A DNA stretch of 64,000 bases, from the NCBI GenBank assembly GCA_026168455.1, contig CM047425.1:84943580-85007579 (forward strand), read 5' to 3'. Shown in pieces: positions 1 through 11,000 of this stretch. The notes under the pieces were generated by a model. It did no database searches and was not told the origin of the DNA. It saw nothing but the letters and a program-made list of their open reading frames with translations. The stretch's first letter is position 1, and every line of letters begins with the position of its first letter. Source of the stretch: Theocolax elegans. Lineage: Eukaryota; Arthropoda; Insecta; Hymenoptera; Cerocephalidae. Made by a program: the position numbers and the translations under genes.

Positions 1-2
1 AT

Positions 3-158
3 TCTTTAAAGAAGAGGCATCAAACTTATGTGAATGATACTTTGCCTATTGTTCAACACTATAATAAATTAGGACTTGTTTATAGCTTTAACGGTGAACA
101 AACACCACAAGCAGTATTTAAAGATGTTGAAGAAACTTTGAAAAAAATAGGATGGTAA
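3..158 (+). CDS. Nucleoside-monophosphate (adenylate/UMP-CMP) kinase family, C-terminal end
   Basis: This is the last 51 codons of a gene that begins left of the window; the frame is open from base 3 to a TAA at 156-158. The peptide starts SLKKRHQTYVNDT, continues with LPIVQHYNKLGLV, then FNGEQTPQAVF, and ends KKIGW. A Lys-Arg followed by a (T/A)xPIVxxYxxxGxV stretch and a final (G/D)xxxPxxVF helix is the usual C-terminal LID-to-end layout of the P-loop NMP kinases, which move phosphate between ATP and AMP, UMP or CMP. The P-loop and NMP-binding parts are outside the window, so the substrate and paralogue (AK1, UMP-CMP kinase or another) cannot be decided. The family call is from motif recognition only. 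Confidence 0.6.
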   Translation, partial: SLKKRHQTYVNDTLPIVQHYNKLGLVYSFNGEQTPQAVFKDVEETLKKIGW

Positions 159-780
159 TTTAGATGCAAATTTTATTTTATTTTACTTATATTTTGCAGC
201 GGTATCGATAGAAAAGAAATAATCATGTCTTTATCATTCTTTTCTGTATTTTAAGTACAATTAATTTATTTATAATCATGTGTATTTTCTTATTACTAAA
301 TCAATTAGCAATATATATTTTCAAGTAGGTAATATTGACATTCCTTATACTGCATCATATTATATTGAGTAATAGACACCATTCATTTGATGGTGATATT
401 TAATAGTAATATATACATTATTTGCAATTTTTTTTAATTCTTTGTTATGAATTTATACAACCAAAATCAATGAATTTATTTATGTATTGACATTATGTAT
501 TTTATAATGTACTTACTGACAATTAATTGATGAAAAACAGTTTATCTTTGTGCAATTAACATACAAAAATAGATTGAAAATAAAATTAATTTTTCTTGAC
601 AATGTATTTTAATTCATCTTTTACCTCCATTTCTTTGTATAGATCTGTTGACTATATCGTCAGTTAGGATTTAATAGAGAAAGAATAGTATTACCTATTG
701 TATACATGAATAGTTGTATTATTTTCATCTAATAGCTCTTCTTTGAATGTACCTATATATATAACTTTTGCCAACATTGA
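159..780. other. AT-rich intergenic stretch
   Basis: No gene or repeat was recognised. It holds the 3' flank of the kinase gene and long A/T runs. Confidence 0.5.
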
Positions 781-960
781 AAGTGACCACGTGACCTACC
801 GGCGCATGCTCTTCCCGCGCCGATCATCATTTTAAAAATGGAAGAGAAAAATCATCATCCATTTCGGTCGGCACTTATTATTATGCCGTGTTGTCGGCTG
901 CCGCGCACGTGCAAAAATAGCCTTGGACGAGGTGCGCGATCGCGCATGATCGGACCGTAA
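781..960 (+). promoter_or_regulatory. CpG-rich promoter region, probably of COQ2
   Basis: A GC- and CpG-rich island in otherwise AT-rich DNA. It contains an E-box in a CACGTGAC context (about 788-795), an NRF1-like GGCGCATGC (801-809), a second CACGTG near 905-910 and a GCGCGATCGCGC stretch near 933-945. NRF1-type sites are common in promoters of nuclear genes for mitochondrial proteins, which fits COQ2 some 300 bases downstream. A splice acceptor (TTACAG, ending about 1253) just before the COQ2 start suggests that an untranslated first exon begins in this block. The transcription start itself is inferred. Confidence 0.5.
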
Positions 961-1269
961 CTTATGTAATTAGAAAATATTATAACTATTTACAATTAAA
1001 CGACATGCCTTTCACGGATAATAAATACTCTTTTTTTTATTGTACGATCGTTCAAATTTTGCCGACTGCTATGTCATGCGATGACAATGGTGTATTTTGA
1101 AATTTTTTTAGGTTACAATACCTGAGTCATTCTAACCTAAGTTATGTTTCAATCTAAAATTTTGTAAGATATAAAGGATTTAATTATTTATTAACACGCA
1201 AATATATTATAACATTTATAATTTATGTTTCATAAATATTGTTAATTGTTACAGGAATATTATTAAAGA

Positions 1270-3943
1270 ATGATTATTGTTGGAGGATGTTACCGATTAT
1301 CATGTTCAATAAGAATATGGAATTCATTCAGTCGCAACCTAAAGTTTCACCAAAAAAATAACGTTTATATTTATAAAAAGATTTATACATCTTCTACTAG
1401 TAATATATTAACTAATGAACGATACCAAAATGAACACATTAAGTCAAAACAACTTTGGTACAAAACACCTTCAAGTCACAGGAAGAAAAATAACTTGTCT
1501 ATAAAATTTCAATCAGAAAGAGATTTAAGTATTGCAGCGAGAATTGTTGAAAATGCTCCTTCTAAAATACAGCCTTATATGAAACTTATGAGAATAGATA
1601 AACCTATAGGTGAAAATGTTTAATTTTTTAAAGTACTTTTGTAATTAAAATTTAGATACTTTTTATCTTCTTACATTTATTGTTATTGGTTACAAATGTC
1701 AATACTATTATTATATTTTTTTATTAAACAGGTTCATGGTTATTATTTTGGCCATGTGGTTGGAGTATAGCTATGGCAGCTCCAGCTGGAGCATTTCCAG
1801 ATATTGGTATGCTTGCCCTTTTTGGCACTGGAGCTTTTATTATGAGAGGTGCTGGTTGTACAATAAATGATATGTGGGATAAAGATATTGATGAAAAAGT
1901 AAGTTACAAATTTAAATGATTTAAAATGATCTATTTTTATAATCTTAAAATTAAATACAATGATTGTAATCTTAAATCTTTAATTATTTACTATTTTGTT
2001 AAAAGCATATCTTATTTCAATTATCATAGGTTTCTAGAACAAAAAACAGACCTTTAGTAACTGGAGAAGTGAGTCAAATCCAAGCTTTAACTTTTCTTGG
2101 TGGTCAATTAAGTCTTGGACTTCTTGTTCTTTTACAATTAAATTGGTATAGTATTTTCCTTGGTGCCAGTTCATTAGGTAAGGCCAAGTTAAATAGCTAC
2201 AGCTCTAGATAAATATACAAAAAAATGAGTAACAATAATGTTAAAAAATTACTATATTTATTTTTATATAAACAATAATATTTCTATAGGTCTTGTAATA
2301 ATTTATCCTCTTATGAAAAGAATCACTTATTGGCCTCAATTAATATTAGGAATGACTTTTAATTGGGGAGCCCTTTTAGGGTGGTCTGCAATTCAAGGAT
2401 CATGTGATTGGTCAGTTTGTTTACCTCTCTACACAGCTGGTATTTGTTGGACTATTTTATATGATACAATATACGCACATCAAGTAAGATATTTAACACA
2501 ACATAATAATACTTAATTTATTATAATTGCAATATATTATAAATAATTATACAATTTATATTCTAAAAAGTAATTATTTAAACAGTTCTTTACAATTTCA
2601 ACAATTTTTAGCTTGCAAGGAGACTCTCATATGTTTGGAAAATGCATCATGCCCAGCTTGTAGTATATGTTTTCTACTATACAAATATGAAAAAAGTCAG
2701 AGCCGCAGACCTTAACAATCGTTTTTTCAAAAGTTATACGCTGTTAAAGAAAAATTTACAAAAAAAATGCTTTACTTTCAATGATTGTAGCTTCTAAACT
2801 ATCAAATATTAATATTCAAACCAAAGTTTAATAAAAAGATTTTAAAGAAATTTAGCTTAAAAAATCAATAAAATTTGTAGTGTCCAATTTTTTTTAAAAT
2901 TTCTTCTAATTCTTAGTTTGGCTAAAACTGCTCCATTTTAATGGATTTGAGCATACTTTTTTTTAAATTATATCTATTTTATCTCAGCTTTTTATTAAAC
3001 TTTGCTTTGAGTATTAATATTTGATAGTTTAGAAGTTACAAGCATTTAAAGTAAAGCATTTTTTTGTAAATTTTTCTTTAACAGCGTTTATTTTTTGAAA
3101 AAACGATTGTTAGGGTCTGTGGCTCTGGCTTTTTCATATTTTTGTATTAGAAAATATATACTACAAGCTGGACACGATCCGTTTCTCAAACATATGAGGG
3201 TCTTCTTGTTAGTTAAATGCAATTGAATTTAAAGTAAATAAAGTAAACTATAAAACGTAAATTAAAAACTAGATAAATTATATGAACAATAGATTTTGAT
3301 TTGGGACTAAAGTATTATTTTTATAAAAAAACATTATTCATACTTATCAAATTATATTATATTTATACATACAAAACCTATACAGTAATATATTTTTAAT
3401 GAGTAAAATCATAAGAATATTTAAATAAATGAACTGTTTTATATAAAATGTTTTCATAATGTTGAGATTAACGATTTGAATAATATTTTAGGACAAAGTT
3501 GATGATATTTTACTAGGTATTAAATCAACTGCACTCAAATTTGGAGATAATACTAAATTCTACCTCACAGGTTTTGGTGCATTAATGATCTCTAGTTTAT
3601 TTGTAGCTGGCTTTAATGTTGATCAAACTCTCCCATATTATGCAGCTGTTGGATTGGTTGGTTCACACCTACTCTATCAGGTAAAAAATTTTACAATTAT
3701 AAGTTAATGTTGAAAATTTAATATTTTATTTTATTTTTGCAGCTTTTTACATTAGATATTAATGATCCAGCCAACTGTGCCAAGAAATTCATTTCTAATC
3801 ACAAAGTAGGAATGATATTATTTGCTGGCATTATTCTAGGAAATTTATTTAAACAAACAGTAAACAACAAATTAACAGAAATCGAAAAATTGAAAAAGAG
3901 GAACCCAAAGAAAATTTTGCCAGAAGTTAATGTTCACCTCTAA
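1270..3943 (+). CDS. COQ2: 4-hydroxybenzoate polyprenyltransferase, mitochondrial (COQ2)
   Basis: COQ2 is the inner-membrane UbiA-family enzyme that joins the polyprenyl tail to 4-hydroxybenzoate in ubiquinone synthesis. Six exons join in frame with GT/AG borders: 1270-1609, 1732-1898, 2030-2177, 2290-2483, 3492-3680 and 3743-3943, giving 412 residues. The first ~100 residues are basic, Ser- and Asn-rich and poor in acids, as in a mitochondrial presequence. The motif LMRIDKPIG opens the conserved domain. The first Asp-rich motif, NDMWDKDID, is at residues 159-167. The second, from D277 through YAHQDK to D288, spans the exon 4/5 junction. Hydrophobic helices and KRITYWPQ (exon 4) fit UbiA prenyltransferases. 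Intron 4 is the longest and holds a fold-back element. The gene converges on ABITRAM, 207 bases away. Length and both catalytic motifs match intact family members. Confidence 0.95.
2609..3212. mobile_element. Fold-back (MITE-like) element, family A, in COQ2 intron 4
   Basis: The two halves are imperfect inverted copies: CTCATATGTTTG near 2627 answers CAAACATATGAG near 3187, and the sequence around 2690-2840 (CAATCGTTTTTTC, CTGTTAAAGAAAAATTTAC) reappears reversed at 2990-3110. The left end reads GGAGACTCTC. The core resembles the other family A copies at 12312, 22531, 38900 and 53272. It carries no coding capacity. Confidence 0.8.
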
Positions 3944-4150
3944 GCGACTGTTTATTATTATATGTAAATAAGTAGCTGAAATTTAATGAATAATTTTGTT
4001 ATTAGTTTGTATAAATTCTATAACAATTTTTCAAACAAATATAAATGTGATAATTCATGTACATTTTTTGTAAAAAATGTAAAATAAGGTAATTTAAAAC
4101 AAAGTGTAAATTAAGACAATTAAAATATATAAGTATATACTTTTATTATT

Positions 4151-5290
4151 CTAAGTATTGTACAATTCAATTTCCATACTGATATCTTTTTCTACAGCTT
4201 GTTCTTTATCTGTTGCAGTATTAGTGTTATTAGACTGTTCTTGATTTTGTTTTTCTTTAACAATTTCTATATTGTCACAGATTTCTATTTTTTTTTCTTT
4301 CTCTGTAACTTGATTATTTTGCTTGTTGACAAATGCATGTGTATCTAAAGTTACATTACTTTCTTTTTCTATTGTTATTTTTTTAGTTTCATCTTCAATT
4401 TCATTTTTTTTTTCTTTTCGTTTCTTTATTGCTTCTTCATACTGCTCTTGTGTAAGCAGTTTATCTTTTATTCTGTCTAAGTGTTTCAAATTAGGTAAAA
4501 CTATTGCTATATATCCACCATGATGTGGTTCTTTTTTCAACAATTCTGGATCTTCTACTAAGCTCTCGTTCACTTCAACTAGTTTCCCAATCATACAACA
4601 TTTAACCATATATTTTGAATCATCATCACATGTCAAACAACAAAGATTAGAATTAGACTGCATAGGTTGAGCTCCATGTTTTGCTTTTCCAGATACTTTA
4701 TTCTGTAACCTATCTAGTTTTTCGCTGACTTTAAAATTGCAGTTAACAATTGTTTTATTTTCTTGAAATATTGTATGACCCGGTGCCAAACTAATCATAC
4801 AAATACGATTACTATGAACTCTTATGCAGACATCATCGCCAGGCTTAACTGTATCTATTTGGTAATAAGGTGTAAAATAACGTTCAGTTACTGAAGGTAA
4901 TATTCCATCAAAATCTGTTTCAAATAACATATCGGAAGCATCTAAATCTATTGAATATGTAAATCCTATTTCAAGTTCTTCATCATTACTGCTGTCTTCA
5001 TCATCGTTAATTTCAACATTTACTACCAAAGATTTATTTATTTTATTATCAGAAGATCCAAGTTCATTATTTTTATTTTCAGAAGGTCCAGGTTCATTTT
5101 GTTTATTTTCGGATAGTCCAGATTCACATGCATTATCTTTTAATTCATCTATTTTAGTTTCATGCAATTCCAAATTTCTATTTTCAGTTTCAATTGTATC
5201 TACTTTTATTCTTTCATCTGTTGACAATTTAACTTTTTTAACAGTAGGTTCATTATTGTCTATGGATGAAACGTCAGCTGTGTCAGTCAT
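4151..5290 (-). CDS. ABITRAM: ABITRAM (Simiate/FAM206A) homologue
   Basis: A single-exon reading frame of 379 residues from ATG at 5290 to TAG at 4151. ABITRAM is a small nuclear-speckle protein of vertebrates reported to bind actin and affect transcription; the insect role is not known to me. The conserved core lies at about residues 132-290: VTERYFTPYY, VCIRVHSNRIC, DRLQNKVSGKAKHGAQ, MIGKLVEVNE, GGYIAIVLP and LLTQEQYEEA all follow the vertebrate pattern in order. The protein is about twice the vertebrate length. The extra parts are an acidic N-terminus with an ENKxNExGxS repeat (about 60-85) and a charged, coiled-coil-like C-terminal tail after residue 290. An AATAAA lies just beyond the stop (- strand, 4147-4142). 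Its start is 141 bases downstream of the CMC2 stop, on the same strand. Confidence 0.9.
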   Translation of the reverse strand: MTDTADVSSIDNNEPTVKKVKLSTDERIKVDTIETENRNLELHETKIDELKDNACESGLSENKQNEPGPSENKNNELGSSDNKINKSLVVNVEINDDEDSSNDEELEIGFTYSIDLDASDMLFETDFDGILPSVTERYFTPYYQIDTVKPGDDVCIRVHSNRICMISLAPGHTIFQENKTIVNCNFKVSEKLDRLQNKVSGKAKHGAQPMQSNSNLCCLTCDDDSKYMVKCCMIGKLVEVNESLVEDPELLKKEPHHGGYIAIVLPNLKHLDRIKDKLLTQEQYEEAIKKRKEKKNEIEDETKKITIEKESNVTLDTHAFVNKQNNQVTEKEKKIEICDNIEIVKEKQNQEQSNNTNTATDKEQAVEKDISMEIELYNT

Positions 5291-5431
5291 AATGAAAAAT
5301 GGTTAAGTGAGTGTAATAGTTGCACAAAATAATTTTAAATAAAAATAATATATTTAGCTAAAATATTTAATGCAAAAACATTCTTTACTGTACAAATTAA
5401 TTAAATTGTAAAATAAAATTACTGTCTCATA

Positions 5432-5831
5432 CTATTCTAATTGCATTTTTCTTCTATTTGCCATAGAAATTTTGGCATTTCTTTGTCGTCTATCCTCAAG
5501 CTGTAATTTATATAAAAATATTCTATGAAAACTGCATAGAAAACAATGATGTAAGTATATATTCTAATATGTATAACTTACATTCTTTTTTATACATTTC
5601 TCTAAATCCCTAGACAATGTATCACAACTTCCTAGTAGTTTACTAAATATCGAATTCTAAAGATAAAAAACTGTTTTAATTATAATTAAAACAAATAATA
5701 CTCAAATTATAAAAATTATTAAACTAATGTAGAAGCAAAAGATTTACCTCCTTCTGGCAATCTTGCAACCTATAGTATACTTCGTTACAAACTGAATTGT
5801 GAATACTTAAATTTTTGTAAGATTGCGGCAT
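5432..5831 (-). CDS. CMC2: COX assembly mitochondrial protein 2 homologue (twin CX9C)
   Basis: Three short exons on the - strand, 5831-5748, 5656-5582 and 5500-5432, join in frame through GTAAAT/TTAG and GTAAGT/ACAG borders to give 75 residues starting MPQSYKNLSIHN and ending in RRKMQLE. It has two exact CX9C pairs: C15 to C25 in exon 1 (CNEVYYRLQDC) and C39 to C49 in exon 2 (CDTLSRDLEKC). Twin CX9C proteins are folded by MIA40 in the intermembrane space. The spacing, small size, a GxCDxxxRxLxKCxK-like second helix and a basic ENR-like C-terminal exon match CMC2, which acts in cytochrome c oxidase biogenesis. It lies directly upstream of ABITRAM on the same strand, so the two may share regulation. 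Confidence 0.88.
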
Positions 5832-6440
5832 TGCCTATGAGAAAAATATTATTTCTCCAATGTATAGGTACTGATACTTAAAAGATATTTAATACAACAT
5901 AACCTATAAGGAATCGTGATATTTTGCTCTCGGGTACAAAATTCACACACACGCGACACACGCCACAATCGGTCTATCCGTCTATCTATATACATGCAAT
6001 TTAAATATACATATATATACACGTATGTAGACATAATAATTTTGTATATTTCGTTTCCTAAGCAACCGTTTAGTATCGCACCATTTGCCAATTAATAAAA
6101 TTTAAAACAAGTCTATATAGAACCTTGTACGCTAATTATAAAATCGGCAATATCAGAACCGTAACCCCATTGAAACAACTAAATTACTTTATATAATTTT
6201 AAAATATAATTTGTATGTACATAAGAAAGTTTTTTGCAAATATTTAAATAATTTTTACAAAAAGTATACGTAGAAACATAGTTCAATCATTATTTTTTAT
6301 ATTTCGAACATATTGTTTATGATATAAAATTAATGTATGTTGTAATTGTCCTGATTATTATAATACTGTATATCTCAAAAAGGTTGACAAGATATAAAAC
6401 ATTCTAATTAAATATAATTATTTTCCCGTTAGAAATCTGT
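5832..6440 (-). promoter_or_regulatory. 5' flank of CMC2
   Basis: AT-rich upstream region with no gene seen. The slightly CG-richer part at 5925-5990 (GACACACGCC, GGTCTATCCG) is the likeliest start region for the - strand pair CMC2/ABITRAM. This is inference from position only. Confidence 0.3.
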
Positions 6441-6913
6441 TTAAGGGTGGGTATCATTTTATCGACTGCTCGATATACTTTTACTCTGCGATTCGAAAAT
6501 CAAAACATAAATTAAAAAAATAATATTTCGATAAAAATTCAAATTTCTCGCCAGAAAATAGCAGACGAAAAAACAACTAATTTACTTATAACAATTAATA
6601 ATAACAAATTTACGCAAAGCCATGAGTTAGCTGCCCTCCGTTATGTAATTGTCTATCATTTTACAAAGTTTCATGTTATTATAAACCTTGAAAAATATAA
6701 GAAAATTGCATTTTTCAAGGTTTTCTCAGGGACATATTGTTAAAAAAACTTGAAACTTTGAAAAATAGTAGATAATAACGAAAGAAAGGGCAACTAACTT
6801 CTGGTTTTGCGTAAATTTGTTTTTATTAATTGCTACAAGTAAATTAGTTGTTCTTCGTCTTCTATTTTGCGGTGCGAAATTTGAATTTTTAATTGAGTAT
6901 GACACCCCCTTAA
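6441..6913. mobile_element. Fold-back element, family E, TTAA ends
   Basis: It begins TTAAGGGTGGGTATCA and ends TGACACCCCCTTAA. The arms pair over most of their length, for example AACAACTAATTTACTTA near 6575 against AAGTAAATTAGTTGTT near 6838 and ACCTTGAAAAAT near 6686 against its reverse near 6712. TTAA at both tips resembles piggyBac-type target duplications. No reading frame is seen. A short related end lies at 7515-7560. Confidence 0.75.
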
Positions 6914-8007
6914 GACATAATAATATAAGATTATAAAAATAACGAAAAATACAGTATCGAACAAATATTTATAGATTTGTCAGTAATGCGACATACAATT
7001 GTCGATTGACAGAAAAATAGAATCGTTACTTTTTCTACAAATAAAAATGATAATAATTAGAAAACTATTTAATACTTTAATATAAATATTATTATAAAAA
7101 TAAAAGTTATATAGTTTCAATTCGCTATCAATCTTGCAATACAATAGTGTCTAACATGCATATGTTGATAGATGTCTCTGATCGATTGTCTAAAATAATC
7201 TATGGTTTTTATTATTGCAGTCGAAAGATTTACCATCCATATAATTAAAGAATATATGTTTGACTTTGAGACGGTCTAATTTTATGTATGTAAAATCGTA
7301 GTATAATATTTTCAAATTAAGAAACATTCTAACTTATGCTTTTCTATATTATGCAGGAAATATTCGACAAGTTCTGATTCTAGCCTTTGAATATATAATT
7401 ATCATCGTACATGAATTAGTTTTTTATACTGTTGAACTAAAGCACATTAATTTTTTTTCTTTTTTATACTAAATCTTTCGTACACATTTATAATGTTCTA
7501 TTATTTTTCGAATGGCAGAGTAAAAGTATATCGAGCAGTCGATAAAATGATACCCACACCAATAATTAGTATACTACTAGATAAACTAACAAAACTGTAC
7601 TTCGTTATGTATTTAAGAAACCATCAACTTGAATATTCATTATTATTTCTATCCAGTTATCCTTATTCCTGTAAACGTTTATAAAAGTTTCATATCTATA
7701 TAGTTACAACATATGTACTTAGAATGAAAAAGTATTCGAAAATGGGTGCTTGACGACTACTTACCCAACCTTAGTATGAACGTATAAATTATAGCAAGAA
7801 TATTTGAATCATTTTTTTTACTCGAAATGAAAAAGAAAAGATCAAATGAATCTTTTTTGTTTTATATCCCCCTTAAAAAATTATTTTTTTTTGTAATATA
7901 TCATTGCCAATACTTATATTTTATTGGAGAAAAGTTTTTTTCATTTTTTTAATAATCCAATATCCAAAAATGTCATTCAGAATGTTATTACTAAAATAAG
8001 GATGTCT
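6914..8007. other. AT-rich spacer with one element fragment
   Basis: Only a 45-base family E end (about 7515-7560: TATATCGAGCAGTCGATAAA and GATACCCAC) was recognised. No gene is supported. Confidence 0.4.
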
Positions 8008-8367
8008 TTAAGGAGATGTAAACCCATTAAAAAACAGTATACTTTATCGAAAAAAACGCTCTGTAACGGTGTTGTATTTATATTAAAGATAGTCTATGAA
8101 TTTTTTCAAATTTTTTTATCAATAAATCAACGAGATTTTTGAGCAGCCGTGCAGCATTGTTTTTAGCTATATATTACCGACCAAAAAATGGTTATTTCGA
8201 TATAATTCATTTTAAATTAATTATTTTGAAAAAATCGCTCTGTAACGGTATTATATTTGCTTTCAACATTATCTGTAAATTTTTTCAGATTTTTAATTCC
8301 ATTAGTTTTTTAAATTTTTGGGATTTTAGAGGTAGGTTTATATAATTTAGGTATCACATCTCCTTAA
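8008..8367. mobile_element. MITE-like element, family D, TTAA ends, internally duplicated
   Basis: The ends are TTAAGGAGATG and CATCTCCTTAA, perfect inverted termini with TTAA tips. Internally, a block with CGCTCTGTAACGGT followed by (A)ATTTTTTCA occurs twice in direct orientation (about 8056-8118 and 8236-8300), so the element looks like a head-to-tail dimer. A decayed relative lies at 59322-59575. Confidence 0.7.
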
Positions 8368-8760
8368 AGAGGTGGCATACCCGGTGGGTTACCGACCGAG
8401 CAAAAAACGACAATTATTGCATTTATTTAAAAAAATATGTAATTTAATGCAAAACCCAAATACAGAAGCTCTAGGCAATAAAATAATAAGTAATTCTATG
8501 AAGTTCCAGGTCAATACGGTGAAAACACCCTAAAAAATTTCTGCATCGAAAAATCAGAGATAATCGTACATTTTCGGTGCAGAAATTTTTTAGGGTGTCT
8601 TTATCGTATTGACCTGGAACTTCATAGAATTACTTATTATTTTATTGTCTAGTGCTTCTGTATTTGGGTTTTGCAATAAATTACATATTTTTTTTAAATA
8701 AATGCAATAATTGTCTTTTTTTGCTCAGTCGGTAACCCACCGGGTATGCCACCCCATTAA
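8368..8760. mobile_element. Near-perfect palindromic element, family B
   Basis: The left arm starts GGTGGCATACCCGGTGGGTT and the right arm ends with its reverse, AACCCACCGGGTATGCCACC. The arms of about 190 bases match almost base for base with a centre near 8560, including CACCCTAAAAAATTTCTGCA against TGCAGAAATTTTTTAGGGTG. It abuts the family D element. There is no coding capacity. Confidence 0.85.
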
Positions 8761-8861
8761 CCCATTTGATTAAAAATACATGAAATACACTTTAATTACT
8801 TTTTTTAGTGAAAAAGTGTGTTTCCAATCAGTTATTAACAAAAACATAATTTTTATATATA

Positions 8862-9125
8862 TATTCCAATAACCCAATAATTCAATAACCCTACCCTTCT
8901 CCCACCCATTGTCGAGATGTCATAGTTATGGTGCCGAGGTTCCAATAATATATATGTATCAAAAATTAAATGTATAGAGGTTTGTGGCATTATTCGGTAT
9001 TTGGGTCATAGAATTTTTAATAAAAGAGACAGGAACCTCAGGGTTTTGGAATCGTGACTTCATAACCTTGACATCTCGACTATGGGTGAAAGAAGAATAG
9101 GGTTATTCTGTTATTAGGTTATTAA
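8862..9125. repeat. Palindromic element, family G
   Basis: The arm with AATAACCCTA and GTCGAGATGTCA (8880-8925) is answered by TGACATCTCGAC and TAGGGTTATT (9068-9105). GGTTCC near 8938 pairs with GGAACC near 9031. It is about 260 bases long and non-coding. Confidence 0.7.
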
Positions 9126-9628
9126 AGTTTTTTATATATTAATATTTTTCATGATTTTTTAACAATTTATCAGTTATTAGTTTATCAATTATTATATAAC
9201 CCAACTTTTTTTAGGGGGGGGGGGCAAGACGAAAAAGACCCAAGATCATTACATATATATAAAAAACAGTAAACAGCAAATAGAAAACAAACTTTTTAAT
9301 AAATAGATAATTAATAGGTATACTCACCTTTCACTCTTACGAAAACTAGACGCTCCTCTCAATTTTATAAAACATCTACACATCATTCATTTCAACAGTT
9401 GATTTCATTCTAATAAATAGGCCAAAATAATGAGAAGATTGGATACAGAAGACAAATTTACAATAAAATAGTTATCAATATAATGAATTCCTTATTATTA
9501 TCTCCTAAATCATTACTATTTGTAGTTATTAACATTTATTTATTTATTATACATAAAACGATAAAACACACACAACCAATTTGTAACTGGACAAGTTCAA
9601 TATATTGTTTTAAGTCAACACAACAAAG
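9126..9628. other. AT-rich spacer with a poly-G run
   Basis: Apart from a run of eleven or so G near 9215-9226 nothing was recognised. Confidence 0.35.
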
Positions 9629-10056
9629 ATACCCTAAAAACTTCCTGCACCGAAAATGTACGATTATCCGTGATTTTTAGGTGCAGAAGTTTTTAAGGGT
9701 GTCTTTGTTGTATTGACCTTGAACTTTGTAGAATTTAGTGCTTCTGTATTCAAGTTTTGCATAAAAGTGCGTATTTTTTTAAATAAATGTAATACTTACC
9801 TTTTTTGGGTCGGTCGGTAATCCACTGGGTAAGTCACCCCCTTAAGGGGGAGGCATATGTGGTAGGTCACCGACCGATCAAAAAGAAATAATTGTTACAT
9901 TTATTATAAAAATATGCAATTACATGCAACTCCCGAATACAGAAGCACTAGATGATTAAATAATAAGTTATTCTATAAAGTTTAAGGTCAATACAATAAG
10001 GACACCCCAAAAAATTTCTGCATCGAAAAATCACGGATAATCGTACATTTAGGGTA
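9629..10056. mobile_element. Two truncated family B copies, tail to tail
   Basis: The half at 9629-9842 and the half at 9842-10056 both carry family B motifs (GGTGCAGAAGTTTTTAAGGG; AAAAAATTTCTGCATCGAAA; GTCGGTAATCC). They meet at CCCCCTTAAGGGGG around 9838-9851, a palindromic TTAA junction expected if two elements inserted into, or recombined at, one TTAA. Confidence 0.65.
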
Positions 10057-10059
10057 AGC

Positions 10060-10660
10060 CACCCGCTTGTCAAAGCTAGCGATTTTATTGATGTATAGGA
10101 GTCACCCTCTTTAATTTTTATCAATAACTAATCCAGTTTTTGGGGAATTTTGAGACCAGAGCCCCATTCTATATACAGAACTACAAGTAACTTGTCAAAT
10201 GTTGGTGCAATTCATTAAGTATCTACAAAAAATAGTGCGAAACTGTAAATTTTATGCAACATAATACCTGAATAAGTCTGAATAAGTGCCATTTTTAATT
10301 TTTATCAATAACTAAAAAAGATTATAAAGAATTTTGGTACCAGAGTGTCATTCTGTATAGTACTGCAAGTAACTTGTCAAAATTTGGTACAAATTTATTG
10401 AGTATTTACGAAGAATAGGGTGAAACTGTAATTCACAATAATCAGGATATGTTGCATAAAAATTACAGTTTCGCACTATTCTTTGTAAATACTCAATGAA
10501 TTCGCACCAAAATTTGACAGATTACTTATAGTACTATATAGAATGGCGCTCTGGTGCCAAATTTTCTCATAAACTTTTTTAGTTAAAAATAAAAATTAAA
10601 AACGGTCACTCCTATATGCAATAAAATCACTAGCTTCGACGTCCTCAGCGACAAATTTTA
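10060..10660. mobile_element. Fold-back element, family F, interrupting family B material
   Basis: The arms match in inverted order: CTAGCGATTTTATT near 10076 with AATAAAATCACTAGC near 10621, and GAGTATTTACGAAGAATAG (about 10399) with CTATTCTTTGTAAATACTC (about 10477). Parts of one arm also occur twice (ATTTTTATCAATAACTAA at about 10115 and 10300), so it has a duplicated arm. Confidence 0.65.
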
Positions 10661-11000
10661 ATGCCCGATTGACTTATTTAAATCAAATTCAAAGGTTTGA
10701 TACTTATTTACCTTATGGATATAAAATTATTATAAATAATATGACGTTATGTAAACTTGTCATAAAAATAATGAAAAATGGAATTAGATAAAAATTATAA
10801 AAATATAGATCTAACAATATAATCTAATGAATCAGCTGTATACTTAAAAATTAAACATCGTAAAACAAGTAAAGAGTATAGGAAAGGAATAAATAAAGAA
10901 AACATATGATGTCGTAAAAAATAATCTAAAAATATTAATAACTTCAAATGTTAATTAATATATTATGAATATACTTATCATATATGTATCAACACTGTTT

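Noticed and set aside
4323..4523. 66-codon + strand frame
   Set aside because: It lies wholly within ABITRAM on the opposite strand and mirrors its Lys/Glu-rich tail.
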